A stretch of DNA of 64,000 nucleotides from Haliclona indistincta (lineage: Eukaryota; Porifera; Demospongiae; Haplosclerida; Chalinidae): NCBI GenBank assembly GCA_964017065.1, contig OZ024785.1, forward strand, positions 9,689,086 through 9,753,085, read 5' to 3'. A program made the translations under genes and the position numbers. The notes below the pieces were generated by a model that searched no databases, had not been told where the DNA came from, and was given only the letters and a program-made list of their open reading frames with translations. Shown here piece after piece: positions 32,004-43,416 of this stretch; within the stretch, counting starts at the first letter, position 1; each line of letters begins with the position of its first letter.

Positions 32004-33893
32004 ATATAACTTTGTGTACATACAATTGGTGGCTGTGTCACATGAGAACGTATAGTTTACCGTCCAAGGGCGCAAACCATCCTCGGTTATATCACGTACT
32101 GCCGAGGTGCCATGGGTTTGTAGCCCAGGAAGCTCGAGAATACTGCTGTTATGAACGAAGCGCTCAAGGCAGTAGAGCCTCCATAGAAGTCACCAGAGGC
32201 GAATGACAGCACATTGCTGAAAGATGGCAGTGTAATCTTACGTGTGTTTTTCGATGACGCCATCTTGTTGCTACGGTGTTGGTATGTGACAATACTTCCT
32301 GGAAAATATGCTTATTGCCCATGGTATATGAGATATGTTCACAGAGCGGCACCTTTGATCTTACGGCACAAATCACTTTATACCACCATTACACATACAA
32401 TAAGGTTAATGTAGCCGTTGGTTATATAATGAGCCAAAAGTCATCCAAGGCAGGCATTGTCGATGTTACCTACCTACTTGGTTACACCTAATTGGGGTAA
32501 AAGCAAGCAGTAGTACATAGAAGCAGCTTCACAGAGCTCGTGCATAGCTACAGCTAACAAAAGACTGTCATGAGAGTTGTGTGACCCATGCAGGTAATTC
32601 TAATTTCTACATTTGCTTACAGTGCATACAGCCTAAAGAGGGCACTCAGCTGATTTTAGCAACTCAGTACATATTTTGTTGTAAAAAAATTATTCTGGGA
32701 GCTATTGCTTCCAAAGTTGGTGTAAGTGTAGAATGATCCTCTCTGCCTATGTTAGTCAAATTAGAAATAGTAATTCTATCTGGTTCTGAAAATAATAATG
32801 TTTAACCCTTTAGGGCCTATAGCGGATTTATCCGTCAAAATTGACTCCACCTACTGTAGACGTCATAAGTAGTGTGAAAAGTGCTCTAGAAAGGTCAAAT
32901 CAAGTTTAATGCAAATTGCTTGAAAAAACCCACTGTTTTTCGCCGCGCCCTCCCCACTAAAATATATAGAACGCAGGACGGGGGGATTTTTAAAGGGGGG
33001 TGTCCCCCCTTTAATCTGGGGTTCGAAGGGGCGGAGCCCCTCGCCGCTTTCGGCATTTTTGGGGCTTCAGGGTGCCCGGAAATGCATACTTTGGCAAAGA
33101 ATATGGTCTAAACTGTGCTGTTTGCTCACCTGGACACCACCAGGTTTTTGTATCAGTCACCAGGGCTGAATGAAGACCAAAATTAACTCAAAAATGACGA
33201 GGTCGCAGCACTTAAGCGGCTTCAGTTCCGAAGTGGGAGTGGCCAACTCAGACTTTAGTACATGGTCGTAAACCTTGACATGCCAGGAGAAAAGGGTGCT
33301 AGTTTGGACTAGCTAGCGTACTGCATGTTGTTGAAAATTGCAAGACAAACTGTCAGTTAAGAGCAAGTCAAGTTTTCGTCAAAATAAGTCGGTCCCTAAA
33401 GAGTTAAGTGATACAAGTTGACACCTTCCAATTGCAAATGACCTTTAAGCCAGCATTTTAGTGTTGTTTTGAGTTAAGCAAAAGCCATTTACTGTTTGAT
33501 TGTAAGTTAGGTCTTTGTTCATCTCACAAAGTTTGGAGGCTTATCTTTGATCCATGCTAATGTAGTAAGCCAAAAAGAACAGAAATTTTAGTGTTTTTGA
33601 GTTGAAAATTGCTTTAAGCTGAGAATTCAACAGCTTTGCGAGTTAAGAAAAACCACTTGATATATGGATAGCCGAATACTTATAGTTTTCACTAGTTTTC
33701 AAACTAGCGTGATACGTCCATCCATGCGCAAACACGGTCGTTGAGAACACCAACTTTTAGCTGTGACTTCGACTCTCTGCCGTGTTATAATGATATTCAT
33801 CCAATATGAGCGTATATACCATAGTGTGTGGGCGTCCCCATACAAGGCACAGGTGGTATATTTTTCATATTCCCCACCATGGTGCACACTTCA

Positions 33894-34022
33894 GTTAACC
33901 CATTGAAGAGTGAATTTCTCATATACCTCCATGGTGGTATATATCCCATAATCCACCATGGAGATTATGCGATATATACCTCCATGGAGGTATATGAGAA
34001 ATTCACTCCTCAAGGGGTTAAC
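33894..34022. mobile_element. 129-bp nested fold-back MITE
   Basis: It starts GTTAACCCATTGAAGAGTGA and ends with the near-inverted form ...GGGGTTAAC. The inner parts pair around TATACCTCCATGG repeats. Confidence 0.82.
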
Positions 34023-34100
34023 CAAGAGGTGTGCTCTGGTCACGTGACCAGGTTGAGGTTGCAGGACGGCATCCTCTGAAAGTTATTCGCCGTGCAACTA

Positions 34101-35305
34101 CAGTGTTCCACACGAAGAGAGTAAAAAAATAGTTTTTGCACATTTTGCTTCATATCTCAGTAACTAATAGTCCTACTGGCATGTTGCATGTATCATAATG
34201 ATCCTCTATCCTTACTGAACACCCTGATTCATATGGCTTCAAGTCACGTGACATGGGCGTGGCACAACAGGGCGGGATATCGGACCCTCTGGAAGGACAA
34301 GGTTTAGGAGAGAACTTTTGAATTACTGGTAGTTAAGATTTCTTAACGCTGCATTAAAACCTTCACCCAGGGCGCCTACCTGTGGGCTGAGTGTTTTGCC
34401 TTAACTTACATTAGTTCGGCGTCAGGGAGCAAATAATAGCGTCCTCGACCGACCAAAAGCTTTAGGACGGGATATCCGATTCTCTGGGAGTTAAGGTCCA
34501 AGATTAGGAAATTACATTGCCAATACATTGATCTTTACTTTAGCACTTGCGCAGAGTCTGTAGAAATAAGCACAACGACAAACGCGACTGTTCTCTGCCA
34601 AAGAGCTGTTTTCTGACCGCCATATTGCTAGTTTAATGGATTATTGTGATGTCACGCTTAATAAATATTATCATGCGATGAGTCATAACTAATATAAAAT
34701 ACATCGAATCAGTTTAGTAGTTATGAGTCATCACTGGTTAATAACCAACGTGTGACATCACAAAAATCCATTAACTAGCAAGATGGCGGTCAGAAAACAG
34801 CTCTTTGGCAGAGAACAGTCGCGTTTGTCGTTATGCGTATTTCTACAGACTCTGCGCAAGTGCTAAAGTAAAGATCAATGTATTGGCAATGTAATTTCCT
34901 AATCTTGGACCTTAACTCCCAGAGAATCGGATATCCCGTCCTAAAGCTTTTGGTCGGTCGAGGACGCTATTATTTGCTCCCTGACGCCGAACTAATGAAA
35001 GTTAAGGCAAAACACTCAGCCCACAGGTAGGTGCCCTGGGTGAAGGTTTTAATGCAGCGTTAAGAAATCTTAACTACCAGTAATTCAAAAGTTCTCTCCT
35101 GGGCCTTGTCCTTCCAGAGGGTCCAATGTCCCGCCTTGTTGTGCCACGCCCATGTCACGTGACTTGAAGCCATATGAATCAGGGTGTTCAGTAAGGATAG
35201 AGGATCATTATGATACATGCAACATGCCAGTAGGACTATTAGTTACTGAGATATGAAGCAAAATGTGCAAAAACTATTTTTTTACTCTCTTCGTGTGGAA
35301 CACTG
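34101..35305. mobile_element. 1.2-kb giant palindrome, CAGTG ends with TA sites
   Basis: Two arms of about 560-600 bp face each other across a centre near 34700. The outer ends CAGTGTTCCACACGAAGAGA are perfectly inverted and lie between TA dinucleotides (34099-34100 and 35306-35307). The arms differ at only a few positions. It has no coding capacity, though the arms include ordinary sequence such as GCCATATTGCTAG that may be captured. Confidence 0.93.
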
Positions 35306-35610
35306 TAGCAGCACCCAGTTGCAAGGCAAAGATGCACAGAAGTGGCTGAGATTTATAGTGTGCACTCATCCTGACACTAGTGGGTATTAAATTGGCAAGC
35401 ATGTGGCAAACCCCGCCCAAGTCATGTTGAATATTGCAATGAATACAAGAGAACTTGGCGATCGCTCTTTCGCTCTAAAGCTATCCAAGTCTTTGCCACA
35501 CACTCTACTCAGGTACGCGTACACACTTGGGGCCTCCTCTCGGCCCGTGACTCACCGCTAAATCGAGATCCACGCGAACGCGAGCAAGAAGCGACGCCCA
35601 CACACTAAGG

Positions 35611-35800
35611 TATATAACATATGAACCATGGCTTGTCTGTGTGTATGCCGAATATACCACCCTCGGTCTCGGTCATCGGAAGTTTGCAGCCTCGATAAAC
35701 CCCTCGCTGCGCTCGGGGTTTATCTCGGCTGCAAACTTCCTCTGACCTCGACCTCGGGTGGTATATTCGGCATACACACCTCCAAGCCATGGTTTATATA
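35611..35800. mobile_element. 190-bp nested fold-back MITE
   Basis: The arms include ATGAACCATGGCTTG and GTGTATGCCGAATATACCAC at the left, with inverted copies at the right. The centre is CCCCTCGCTGCGCTCGGGG, itself a hairpin. Confidence 0.85.
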
Positions 35801-37143
35801 TTACTTATCGATTACGCATTTCTGCGTGCGCTGCGCCGCTAACCGTCGAGCGGCAAGAATGGCGCCGATCAAAATCTGTGTTTTGCGCTTTGCCCGTTCT
35901 TAGGCGTGCTTCTGCAGCATAGATACTAGCTAAGCTCGAGGAAATGATAACCACTAAGCCTCGTTGTGGCGCTAGACAGTGGCTGCTGTGTCGTAGGTGT
36001 GGTTCGTCGTGACGTCGTACAAAGTATAGTGATGTCACAAACATGGCGCTATTGTATTAGCTTCAATGGGAGAGAGCTGTAGAGCATCGTGTGTCTTGCA
36101 TATTCTCATGCTCAAGGTTGCAATCTGCATTAATGCAATAGAAACAGCGATATAGAAAGTTTTGTAGACTAAATTAAAAAATCAGATGAGTGCCCTCTTT
36201 AGGCTGTAAGCACTGTAGCTACAGGGAGGTTGTATGATCAATACATTTGGTCACAGAACAGTGATAGAGCTAAAATGCTAAATAAACATTGTTCTGAGAG
36301 TTGCATGAACATGTTATGTCCGCTCACAGCATTGATTGAGCTGCAGCACTGTTTGCGAGTTAAAGCACCAGCTCATACAAACGATCTACAACTAAGAAAT
36401 GCTTTATTTAGACTTACCTGGTCTTATGCTACTCTTGGAACAATTGGCTATAGTACCTATGCACAAGCTCTGCAGATACTACTGGTTGAGTTTCATCCAA
36501 AACTGACGCACGACATCGATTATTTATTTATTTTGAACAAGGCACAATTTGCACAAGAAAACTCACTGTTGGGTCCACACTGAAGGACTAATGGACCTGT
36601 CTATAGCTGCATTCTCAGCAGGTAGACCAAACGAGTCCCATCCCATCGGATGAAGCACCTGCACGGTACAATAAACATGCTAGTAATGCAGTGCTGCTCT
36701 CACTCACATTCTTCCCTCTCATTCTGTGATAGTGAGCCAGCATGTCACTGATAGCATACACTCGTACATGACCCATGTGCAGTAGACCAGATGGATACGG
36801 AAACATTGATAGCACATAGAACTTCTCCCTTGTATCATCCTCTGCAAGCTTAGCTACAGGATTGTCCTTCCAAATGACTTGCCATTTTGATTCAACATCC
36901 TTAGGTACGTAATTAGGGATATCATTATGAGCACGGATCTGTGAGAGTCTACTGTGACACAGTCGTGATTGCTGTAAAACATAATAAACATTCAGTTGAG
37001 TCAGACTCATATGCCATGGTACAGCTCACTTGTGAAGTAAATCTCGCCAATCTCTTGTCATCGCCTTTCACTAAGGCAGGGTAGCAGTGTAGAACGGATA
37101 AATTCAACAGCCTTCTCTGCGCCACACTGACCATTTCTGCCAC

Positions 37144-37253
37144 GTGCTTCTGAAGAAGGCTGACTCAGACTCATCTCAGCTAGTGTTAGCCACGCCCTTA
37201 ATTTTTAGAGGCGTGTGATGCTTGGTGACACGCCCAGGACACGCCTCTCAAAA
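37144..37253. promoter_or_regulatory. bidirectional promoter LARS2-C / COG8
   Basis: Only 110 bp separates the two divergent start codons. It contains a CACGTG E-box (about 37140-37145) and repeated GCCACGCCC / GGCGTGTGATG / CACGCC boxes. The LARS2-proximal part is duplicated at 16770-16850 in front of copy A, without COG8. Confidence 0.65.
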
Positions 37254-39738
37254 ATGGCGGACGAAGTATCCACTTCTCTTTCGTCGTCACTGTTCCAAGA
37301 CGCTTTTCCAGGTAAGCAATGCTAAATCTTTGCATATGTAGCACTAAAATGTGTTGTAAGCATTGATCTGCTAAACAATATTTATATCACACGGTCGCCC
37401 AACCATTGTGCTGTTTCTACAGAGGAATGGAGGAGAGACCCTGAGTTTTCACAATACTTGTCTGAGCTGACATCGTTCACTATTGATCGACTATGTGAGT
37501 AGTTTGTTTTGTGGGAATGTTTTTGTCACAGTTTACCACTTGCAGCACGGGAACCGGGTCTTATCAGAGAGGAACAGGAATGTGTCCTCAACTCTACTCA
37601 GAAGCTTGCCTTCAATAACTATAACACTTTTATACAGACAGCTGTTTGCTCTCAAGTAGTTTTTAGAGATGTAAGCAGTACAATCCATTGCTGTAATTTA
37701 ATCTCTATTCCTAATGCAGTTTATTTCAGTGGAACAACATGTGTGTAAGCTGGTGGAATTGGTTCCGGAGTTTGTGGCTGCATGTAAGCAGTTTGGGACT
37801 GAGTCTCAGGACATTAGCACCAAGTATGCACTACATGAGCAATTCGATTTGTCAAGTTCTCTTTTTTCTCTTTAGACGAAAGCTGAACTCTCATGCACTC
37901 TCTAAACACACTCAACTACTTGAAGTGTTGGAGATTCCTCAGCTGATGGAAACGTGCGTTCGTAATGGCTACTATGAGGAAGCCCTAGAGCTAAGCAGTC
38001 ATGTTAGGAGAATGGAGAAAAAGCACAGTGACATACCAATCATAAAGGTATAGCCTCGTTCCCAGACTCATGCCCGAGATCCTAACACACATTAAATGAA
38101 CGATTCTTTGCAGGGAATTGCTGAGGATGTAGAGCGCTCTAAGGAGCTCATGCTATCACAGCTTGTTCAACAGTTGCAGGGCAGCATAGCTCTGCCTGCT
38201 TGCCTTCACTTGGTCGGGTTAATGAGAAGAATGGGCGTATTCAACGAAACTCAACTTAGACTAAAATTTCTTCAAGTAAAGAAACAGTGCGACTATAAAA
38301 TGATCTTAATGTTGTATTATTCTATAGGCACGCGATCATTGGTTGACATCATTGCTCAGTGCTATACCTGTGGATGACTGTAAGTGGAGTTCTTGTGTTC
38401 AATAGCTGAATCATTCTCTTCCATGGTTCCCAGCTTATCATCACATCAGTAAAATGGTTGAGGTCTGTCGTGTTCAGTTGTTTGATATCGTAACTCAATA
38501 CAAAGCTATCTTCCCGGATGATGACTCCGCCTTCTTGACTAGCCTACAGAGCAACCGCTCTGGAGGACAAAATCAGCTTCTGGACGGAGCTTTGTTTTCA
38601 GGCTGGCTCAATAGCAAGGTAGGTATGATTGCATGATGTTGGAAATTTCTAATCTTGGGGTTTTAGATATGGCAGTTTCTAAGACTGTTAGAGGCAGATT
38701 TATCTCGGGGTGTTGCAGGCAGAATGGACTCTGTGCTCTCTCAGTGCATGTACTTTGGTCTATCGTTCAGTCGTGTTGGAGCTGATTTTCGTCCTCTTCT
38801 AGTGCCAGTGTTTGTGAAGGTGGCTCTTCGCTCACTCAAACACACACTCAATGAAACTAGAGAACAGTGGGTTAAAATAGTTACTGTTTTTATGCCTCTG
38901 GACTATTGACCAATATCTCTTCTCTTTCAGATTTCATGCATCAATGAAGCATTTTTCTATCTCTCAGCCTATCCCAACTCTCATGTCATCATTTTCTCTA
39001 TCCTCCGCGTCTCTCTCTCCACCTCACTCACTACTCTCTTTTCCTCCACTCGCTCATCTCACCAACGGCATCATAACTGCAGTGAATGAATTGAGGACAT
39101 GTGCCCCTTTGGCTCTAGCGACTGAAATGTGTCAAGAGGTGGAACAGCTCTTGAGGAATGTTGTACAAGACATCATAGAATATCACAAGTGAGCGTGTAT
39201 TATAGATGTTTGGCTACTTTTTGTGTTTTGTCTCAGAATTGAGCATACAGGATTCACTGCACAAGAATCTGCGGCGTTTCGTCAATTTTGTTCGCTGGTT
39301 GTGACCGACCTTTTACCGTACATACAGCAAGTGACCTCTGCTCTGTATAAGGAAAATACAGTTCAACAACTAGCTTCACGCACTCTCTTTGCTGTTCGTT
39401 CAACTGACAAGACAGAAGGAAGTATTCCTTCCTCACTGAACACTGTTCAATCCCGCGTGAGGGTGGGAATAAGTGCCAGAGCGCTGAGTGAGCCACTTAG
39501 AGCAGTTGTTCCAGAGGTTTTTGAAGAATTAGAGAAAGAGCAAGTAAGGAGATCTCTTGAACAGTTTCAGAGCCCACATCCTCCAGCAGCCAGTGAGAAA
39601 GAGGAGAAGGAGGAAGACAATGTAGATACAGCTAACACTGATACATTGTCATTGCATAGTCATAGCACAGAACATCAGCTAGACACGACCACATCAATTC
39701 ACACACCTACTTCTTTGACACCAGAAAACACAATTTGA
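37254..39738 (+). CDS. COG8: conserved oligomeric Golgi complex subunit 8
   Basis: COG8 is part of lobe B of the COG tether, which captures retrograde vesicles at the Golgi. The start [12 protein letters not shown] at 37254 lies in a good context. Exon joins give [16 protein letters not shown], then [92 protein letters not shown] and [16 protein letters not shown]. These are the most conserved blocks of the Dor1/COG8 family. The last exon (39229-39738) has an acidic tail (KEEKEEDN) and ends in TGA. Introns are mostly 50-110 bp. The length, roughly 600 residues, is normal for the family. It is divergent from LARS2 copy C and 131 bp upstream of PCBD on the same strand. Confidence 0.93.
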
Positions 39739-39869
39739 TTATACAATCATTTTATTGCATGATGTTGTTTTTAGGAAAATTATAAGTTAAAGATGTAATC
39801 TTTTCTATGCGCATGCGTGAATATGGAGAAGCCACGTGTTAATAAGATACAAGCTTCACAAACGTAAAC

Positions 39870-40244
39870 ATGGTAAGTCGTTTTCGTGTTATTATTCCAC
39901 TCGCTACATCTCGCTGTCGCTTCTTCGTATCCCAGGCATCTTCTCCTAAACGCATCAAGCTGAATTCGTCATCACGCGATGAAGAACTAAAACCTTTGTT
40001 TGACGCTGGGTGGAGCATGGTGGAAGGAAGAGACGCCATCAAGAAAAAATTCTCGTTTGGTGACTTCAGCGCTGCGTTCGGTTTCATGACGCGTGTGGCG
40101 TTGAAGGCAGAGCAGATGAATCACCACCCGGAATGGTTTAACGTATACAACAGAGTTGAGGTCACACTGAGCACTCACGACTGCCAGGGGTTGTCCGAAC
40201 GAGACATCAAACTAGCTACTTTCATGGACTCTATCAGCAACTGA
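39870..40244 (+). CDS. PCBD: pterin-4a-carbinolamine dehydratase (PCBD/DCoH)
   Basis: This enzyme dehydrates 4a-hydroxytetrahydrobiopterin in the recycling of tetrahydrobiopterin for aromatic amino acid hydroxylases. In animals the family also acts as the HNF1 dimerisation cofactor. Visible family motifs are [40 protein letters not shown] (the active-site histidines), [20 protein letters not shown] and SERDIKLA. Read straight from ATG it is 124 residues. However, GTAAGT follows the ATG directly and an acceptor TATCCCAG lies at 39935. The probable spliced form is therefore [11 protein letters not shown]..., 103 residues, the usual family length. The 63-nt stretch stays open and in frame if retained. 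The gene converges on TRAPPC10 with 95 bp between stops. Confidence 0.95.
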   Translation: MVSRFRVIIPLATSRCRFFVSQASSPKRIKLNSSSRDEELKPLFDAGWSMVEGRDAIKKKFSFGDFSAAFGFMTRVALKAEQMNHHPEWFNVYNRVEVTLSTHDCQGLSERDIKLATFMDSISN

Positions 40245-40338
40245 TCAGCACACATCTTCACATTGTGGATTATAGCACAGTTTTAAATCTGATAAAATAT
40301 GATCTGTAATAAAAATAGTTACACACATCTAGTATGAA

Positions 40339-41220
40339 TTAGTGTTCTTGAACATCAATAAACTGCCATCGACTAAGGTTACAGCACTGTGACCCAGTCA
40401 GATTATCGTCCTTTGGGACAAGGGAGAGCCAAGGAAGCCTGAGAGACCCGCCTTGTTTAGGGGTGACGTTCACACACACTCTAGCTGTTTCAGCAATCTG
40501 AGGAGCATGTACCATACCAGTGGTGGCTCCGCCCACACTCCAAGCAGTGGAATCAGCTACTATAGTGTACTTGATGTTATCTGTAGCTTGTTCATTTCCC
40601 CGGAAACCCTGAGTTATGTTAGCGATACTAAATGATAGAGTAGATAGCTGTCCCATCACCATACTGGCTGGGTGCTCCACTTTGGACTTGATGGAGTACA
40701 CTGCCTACAAGATAGGAAAATCATCAATATTTGAATTCGTATAAACAATAGTTCACGTGCCTCCATATTGGAGATTGAGAAATTGTACCGAGAAGGTCTC
40801 GATAAAACACTGTTGTCATGAGGATTCTTGTAGGATAATTTCAAGCACGCAGACGTCATGCCCATCGTTTCAAGATTACCTAAATACAATATGAATACAC
40901 GTACATGTGTAAATAATATAGGCGCTAACCTTTCCGTGACTGCCATATAAATGAAAAAGTTTCTCCGGGTTGAAATATCTGCAGGAGGGTAAAGTCAATA
41001 CTGTGACACACTAAGGGATGATGTTCTTACTTCAGGAAGAGTGCTATACAGTGGAACCAGGTCAATAGAATTAGACAGGCTGTGGTCAGTAACTTGAAGA
41101 GAAATGGGACTGGAATTTTGCATAGTAAGCTGTAGGAAGGCGCTAAGAGAGAGAGAGAGAGAGAGAGAGAGTGAGTGAGAGAGAGAGAAAGAGAGTGAGT
41201 GAGAGAGAAAGAGAGTGAGT

Positions 41221-41251
<31 letters not shown>

Positions 41252-43379
41252 TGAGTGAGTGAGTGAGTGAGTGAGTGAGTGAGTGAGTGAGTGAGTGAGT
41301 GAGTGAGTGAGTGAGTGAGTGAGTGAGGAAAGCAGGGATGGGGGAGTGAACGAATGAATGAATGAGTACGTGAGTGACGGAAGAATGGAGGGTGAGGAAG
41401 GGAGGGATTACCTTTCACCAGCAGTGTGCTCTTGGTGTGAATACACAAACGGTTCATGAACTACAACAGGTAGCTTAGCAACATGTGGAGGAGACAACCA
41501 ATCACAATGCACCTCCAACTGAAGGGATTTGATTGCATATTGATTGCTATAAAATAACTTATCATACCTCATACTGCCAACCAGTTATACTATTATCATT
41601 AGAGGGCTTAGGCAACTCTCTCTCACTCGAGGGAAGGTGAGAGTGGTGATAGGCGGAGCTAAAAGTGACGTCAAAAAGCATACAACTGCTGCTATCTGGT
41701 TCAATGGCGGGTAGAGTGAGAGAGAGTGAACGCTGAGGACCATCGCTGTCAACATCTGTGTGAGAGAGTGTGAGTGAGTACAGCATGGTAAAGAAAAAAG
41801 TAAGAGTACCAGGACGTTCAAACTCCACTCCTGGCGGGCCAGTAATCCTCAAGCCGGCACCATCACTGACACTGGTCTCTGATCCTGTCAGCACTCTTAG
41901 CTGCACGGTCACCGCCTCATCGGACAATATCACTACAGATGGAAAACATGGAAGTGGCTGGATTAAGGTTAGTATGCCCATACCTGGAGATTGAGGCTGG
42001 AGTGATACAGTGATGTCCACCTTGTCAGGCAGCACACTCACTTCACACTGTTGAGCAATGGGTGTAGGCAACACACTCATGAAGTCAAGAGCTCCACATT
42101 TCAGCAAAATATGCTGCGGACAGTAGCAGCCTGGAGTTGACATCTGAAACAGAAAAATTACAGACCCATGATAAGTTCTCTCTTTTTACTGTATCCAAAA
42201 CAGTGAATTGTTACTATTGACAACTGTTCCACACATTTCATTCGTTGTGTTTTCGTACCTTTCCAGTCATGGTGATTGTATTGGTGCCGGGATGTACTGT
42301 CAAGCCCATGCAGTTCAAGTTCATGTGCTTCACCATTTTTCTCTCTTCCTCCATTCCAAGCAGGTCACTAGAATAGTACACCTTATGAAGTTTAGAGCCT
42401 TCGTCTCCTCCGATGGGACGAGAGTTAGCTAGATCCTCCTCCGCTGGACCGGGATCAAGCGGGACATCTTCCATCTGTGCTGTGGAAATAACTGCCTCGC
42501 CAATATCTGAGAAAGAAGAGCTAGGGTCACATGACCGTCATGTGATCATTGTACCTGAGCGGGTGGAGTCTGGTTCATCTACAAGGGTAGCATTAGTGGC
42601 GTGCGCACCATACTCCATTACAACTGACGCCATAGTAACCTTTATCGACTGCACAGATAGTACATTATGTGCTATTCCTTGTGATCACACTTACTGTTGG
42701 TCCATTGTAATGAAAAGTGCACTTCATCGTGACAGTGTCACCACAGTGATGATACTGAGGCTCCTCCCCTTCCTGCCCCGCCCTCTCAACTACTAGATGC
42801 TCAAGGTCAAATAATGGCTCCCATGGCAACAGCTTTTGATACCCTGAAGAGAATAAAACCATGTGTTATAAGTACATTTGAGCAAGCTTTCACTCACGAG
42901 AGCGGTCTGCGATGTACATGAGTTGTTCCATGAATTTGGCGGGATTGTGAGGAGGATGATCACAAGTGGGTGTGGTCACCAACACAAGGAGAGAATTGAC
43001 TTGTCTGATGACAGAGAGTTAAAGAACAAAAACACATTGCAACACGTTACGCTAAATCAAGCTGGTTGGATACTTGTCTTCCTGTTTCAGTGTCTTCTGA
43101 CAGTTAGCAAGAATAGAGTATGCTGACGAGGACAGCTGGGGCCATCGCTGCACAGAGTGAAGACTGACTACATCATGAAGCAACTGCTCCGCCTCTTGTA
43201 CCAAACCAACATCTCTGAGGAAGGAGAGAGCTCGTGAGAGATCAGGAGGTTGCTGTGGCTGTACCTGTGAAACTGAGCCATCATAGTGCCCACACTGAAT
43301 GCCATTCTCCGTCGTCCAGCATGCTTGAATGCACCAATGACAGTCTCACCAAGTGACTGTGTGTATGAGTTTAACCACT

Positions 43380-43416
<37 letters not shown>

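Larger units (their letters stand above)
32620..36215. mobile_element. 3.6-kb Tc1/mariner-type (TA, CAGTG ends) non-autonomous element
   Basis: The inverted ends CAGTGCATACAGCCTAAAGA and the reverse form ending GCACTG extend for about 36 bp with one or two mismatches. TA flanks both sides (32618-32619 and 36216-36217). Copy A has the empty site GCTTAGCT at the matching point (about 15854), which proves insertion after duplication. No transposase is seen. The body carries three further inverted-repeat elements. A G/C-rich hairpin is at about 32992-33012. Confidence 0.9.
29316..37143 (-). pseudogene. LARS2: LARS2 copy C: pseudogene lacking the catalytic middle
   Basis: The N-terminal exons are good: MAEMVSVAQRRLLNL at 37143, and the HIGH box exon with the normal PYPSG and [10 protein letters not shown]. 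Exons giving [10 protein letters not shown] and GSEGAVFEFKIDNVTIL follow at 30650-31240. At 30339-30380 the sequence jumps from the editing domain to YGADAVRLYVLK. It passes through a patch of about 20 bp that matches copy A at 11304-11324. Everything between is missing, including [11 protein letters not shown], the second editing part and KMSKS. A stop follows RVIHPLSGA at the junction. The last exon is shortened as in copy A. The promoter, shared with COG8, looks intact. Confidence 0.88.
28028..37215. repeat. segmental duplication block C (paired with 7603-16850)
   Basis: This block has the same order as block A: minisatellite, spacer, LARS2 and promoter. Relative to A it has one large internal deletion at about 30340. 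It has gained an insertion at about 31306-32003 and another at 32620-36215. Its right end runs directly into the COG8 promoter, so this is probably the ancestral site. Confidence 0.85.

Noticed and set aside
31561..32041. Two overlapping frames with VSRQRRDGMFALNIM on both strands
   Set aside because: They are mirror readings of the two arms of a fold-back MITE; the same appears at 62616-62857.
33828..34079. 83-codon frame
   Set aside because: It is made of the 129-bp fold-back MITE at 33894-34022.
36230..36583. 117-codon frame inside the LARS2-C intron
   Set aside because: The matching region of copy A (15890-16226) has indels that break this frame, and no motif is recognised.
41143..41457. 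Long SLTHSLTH open frame
   Set aside because: It is the translation of a GAGT microsatellite in a TRAPPC10 intron, not a protein.
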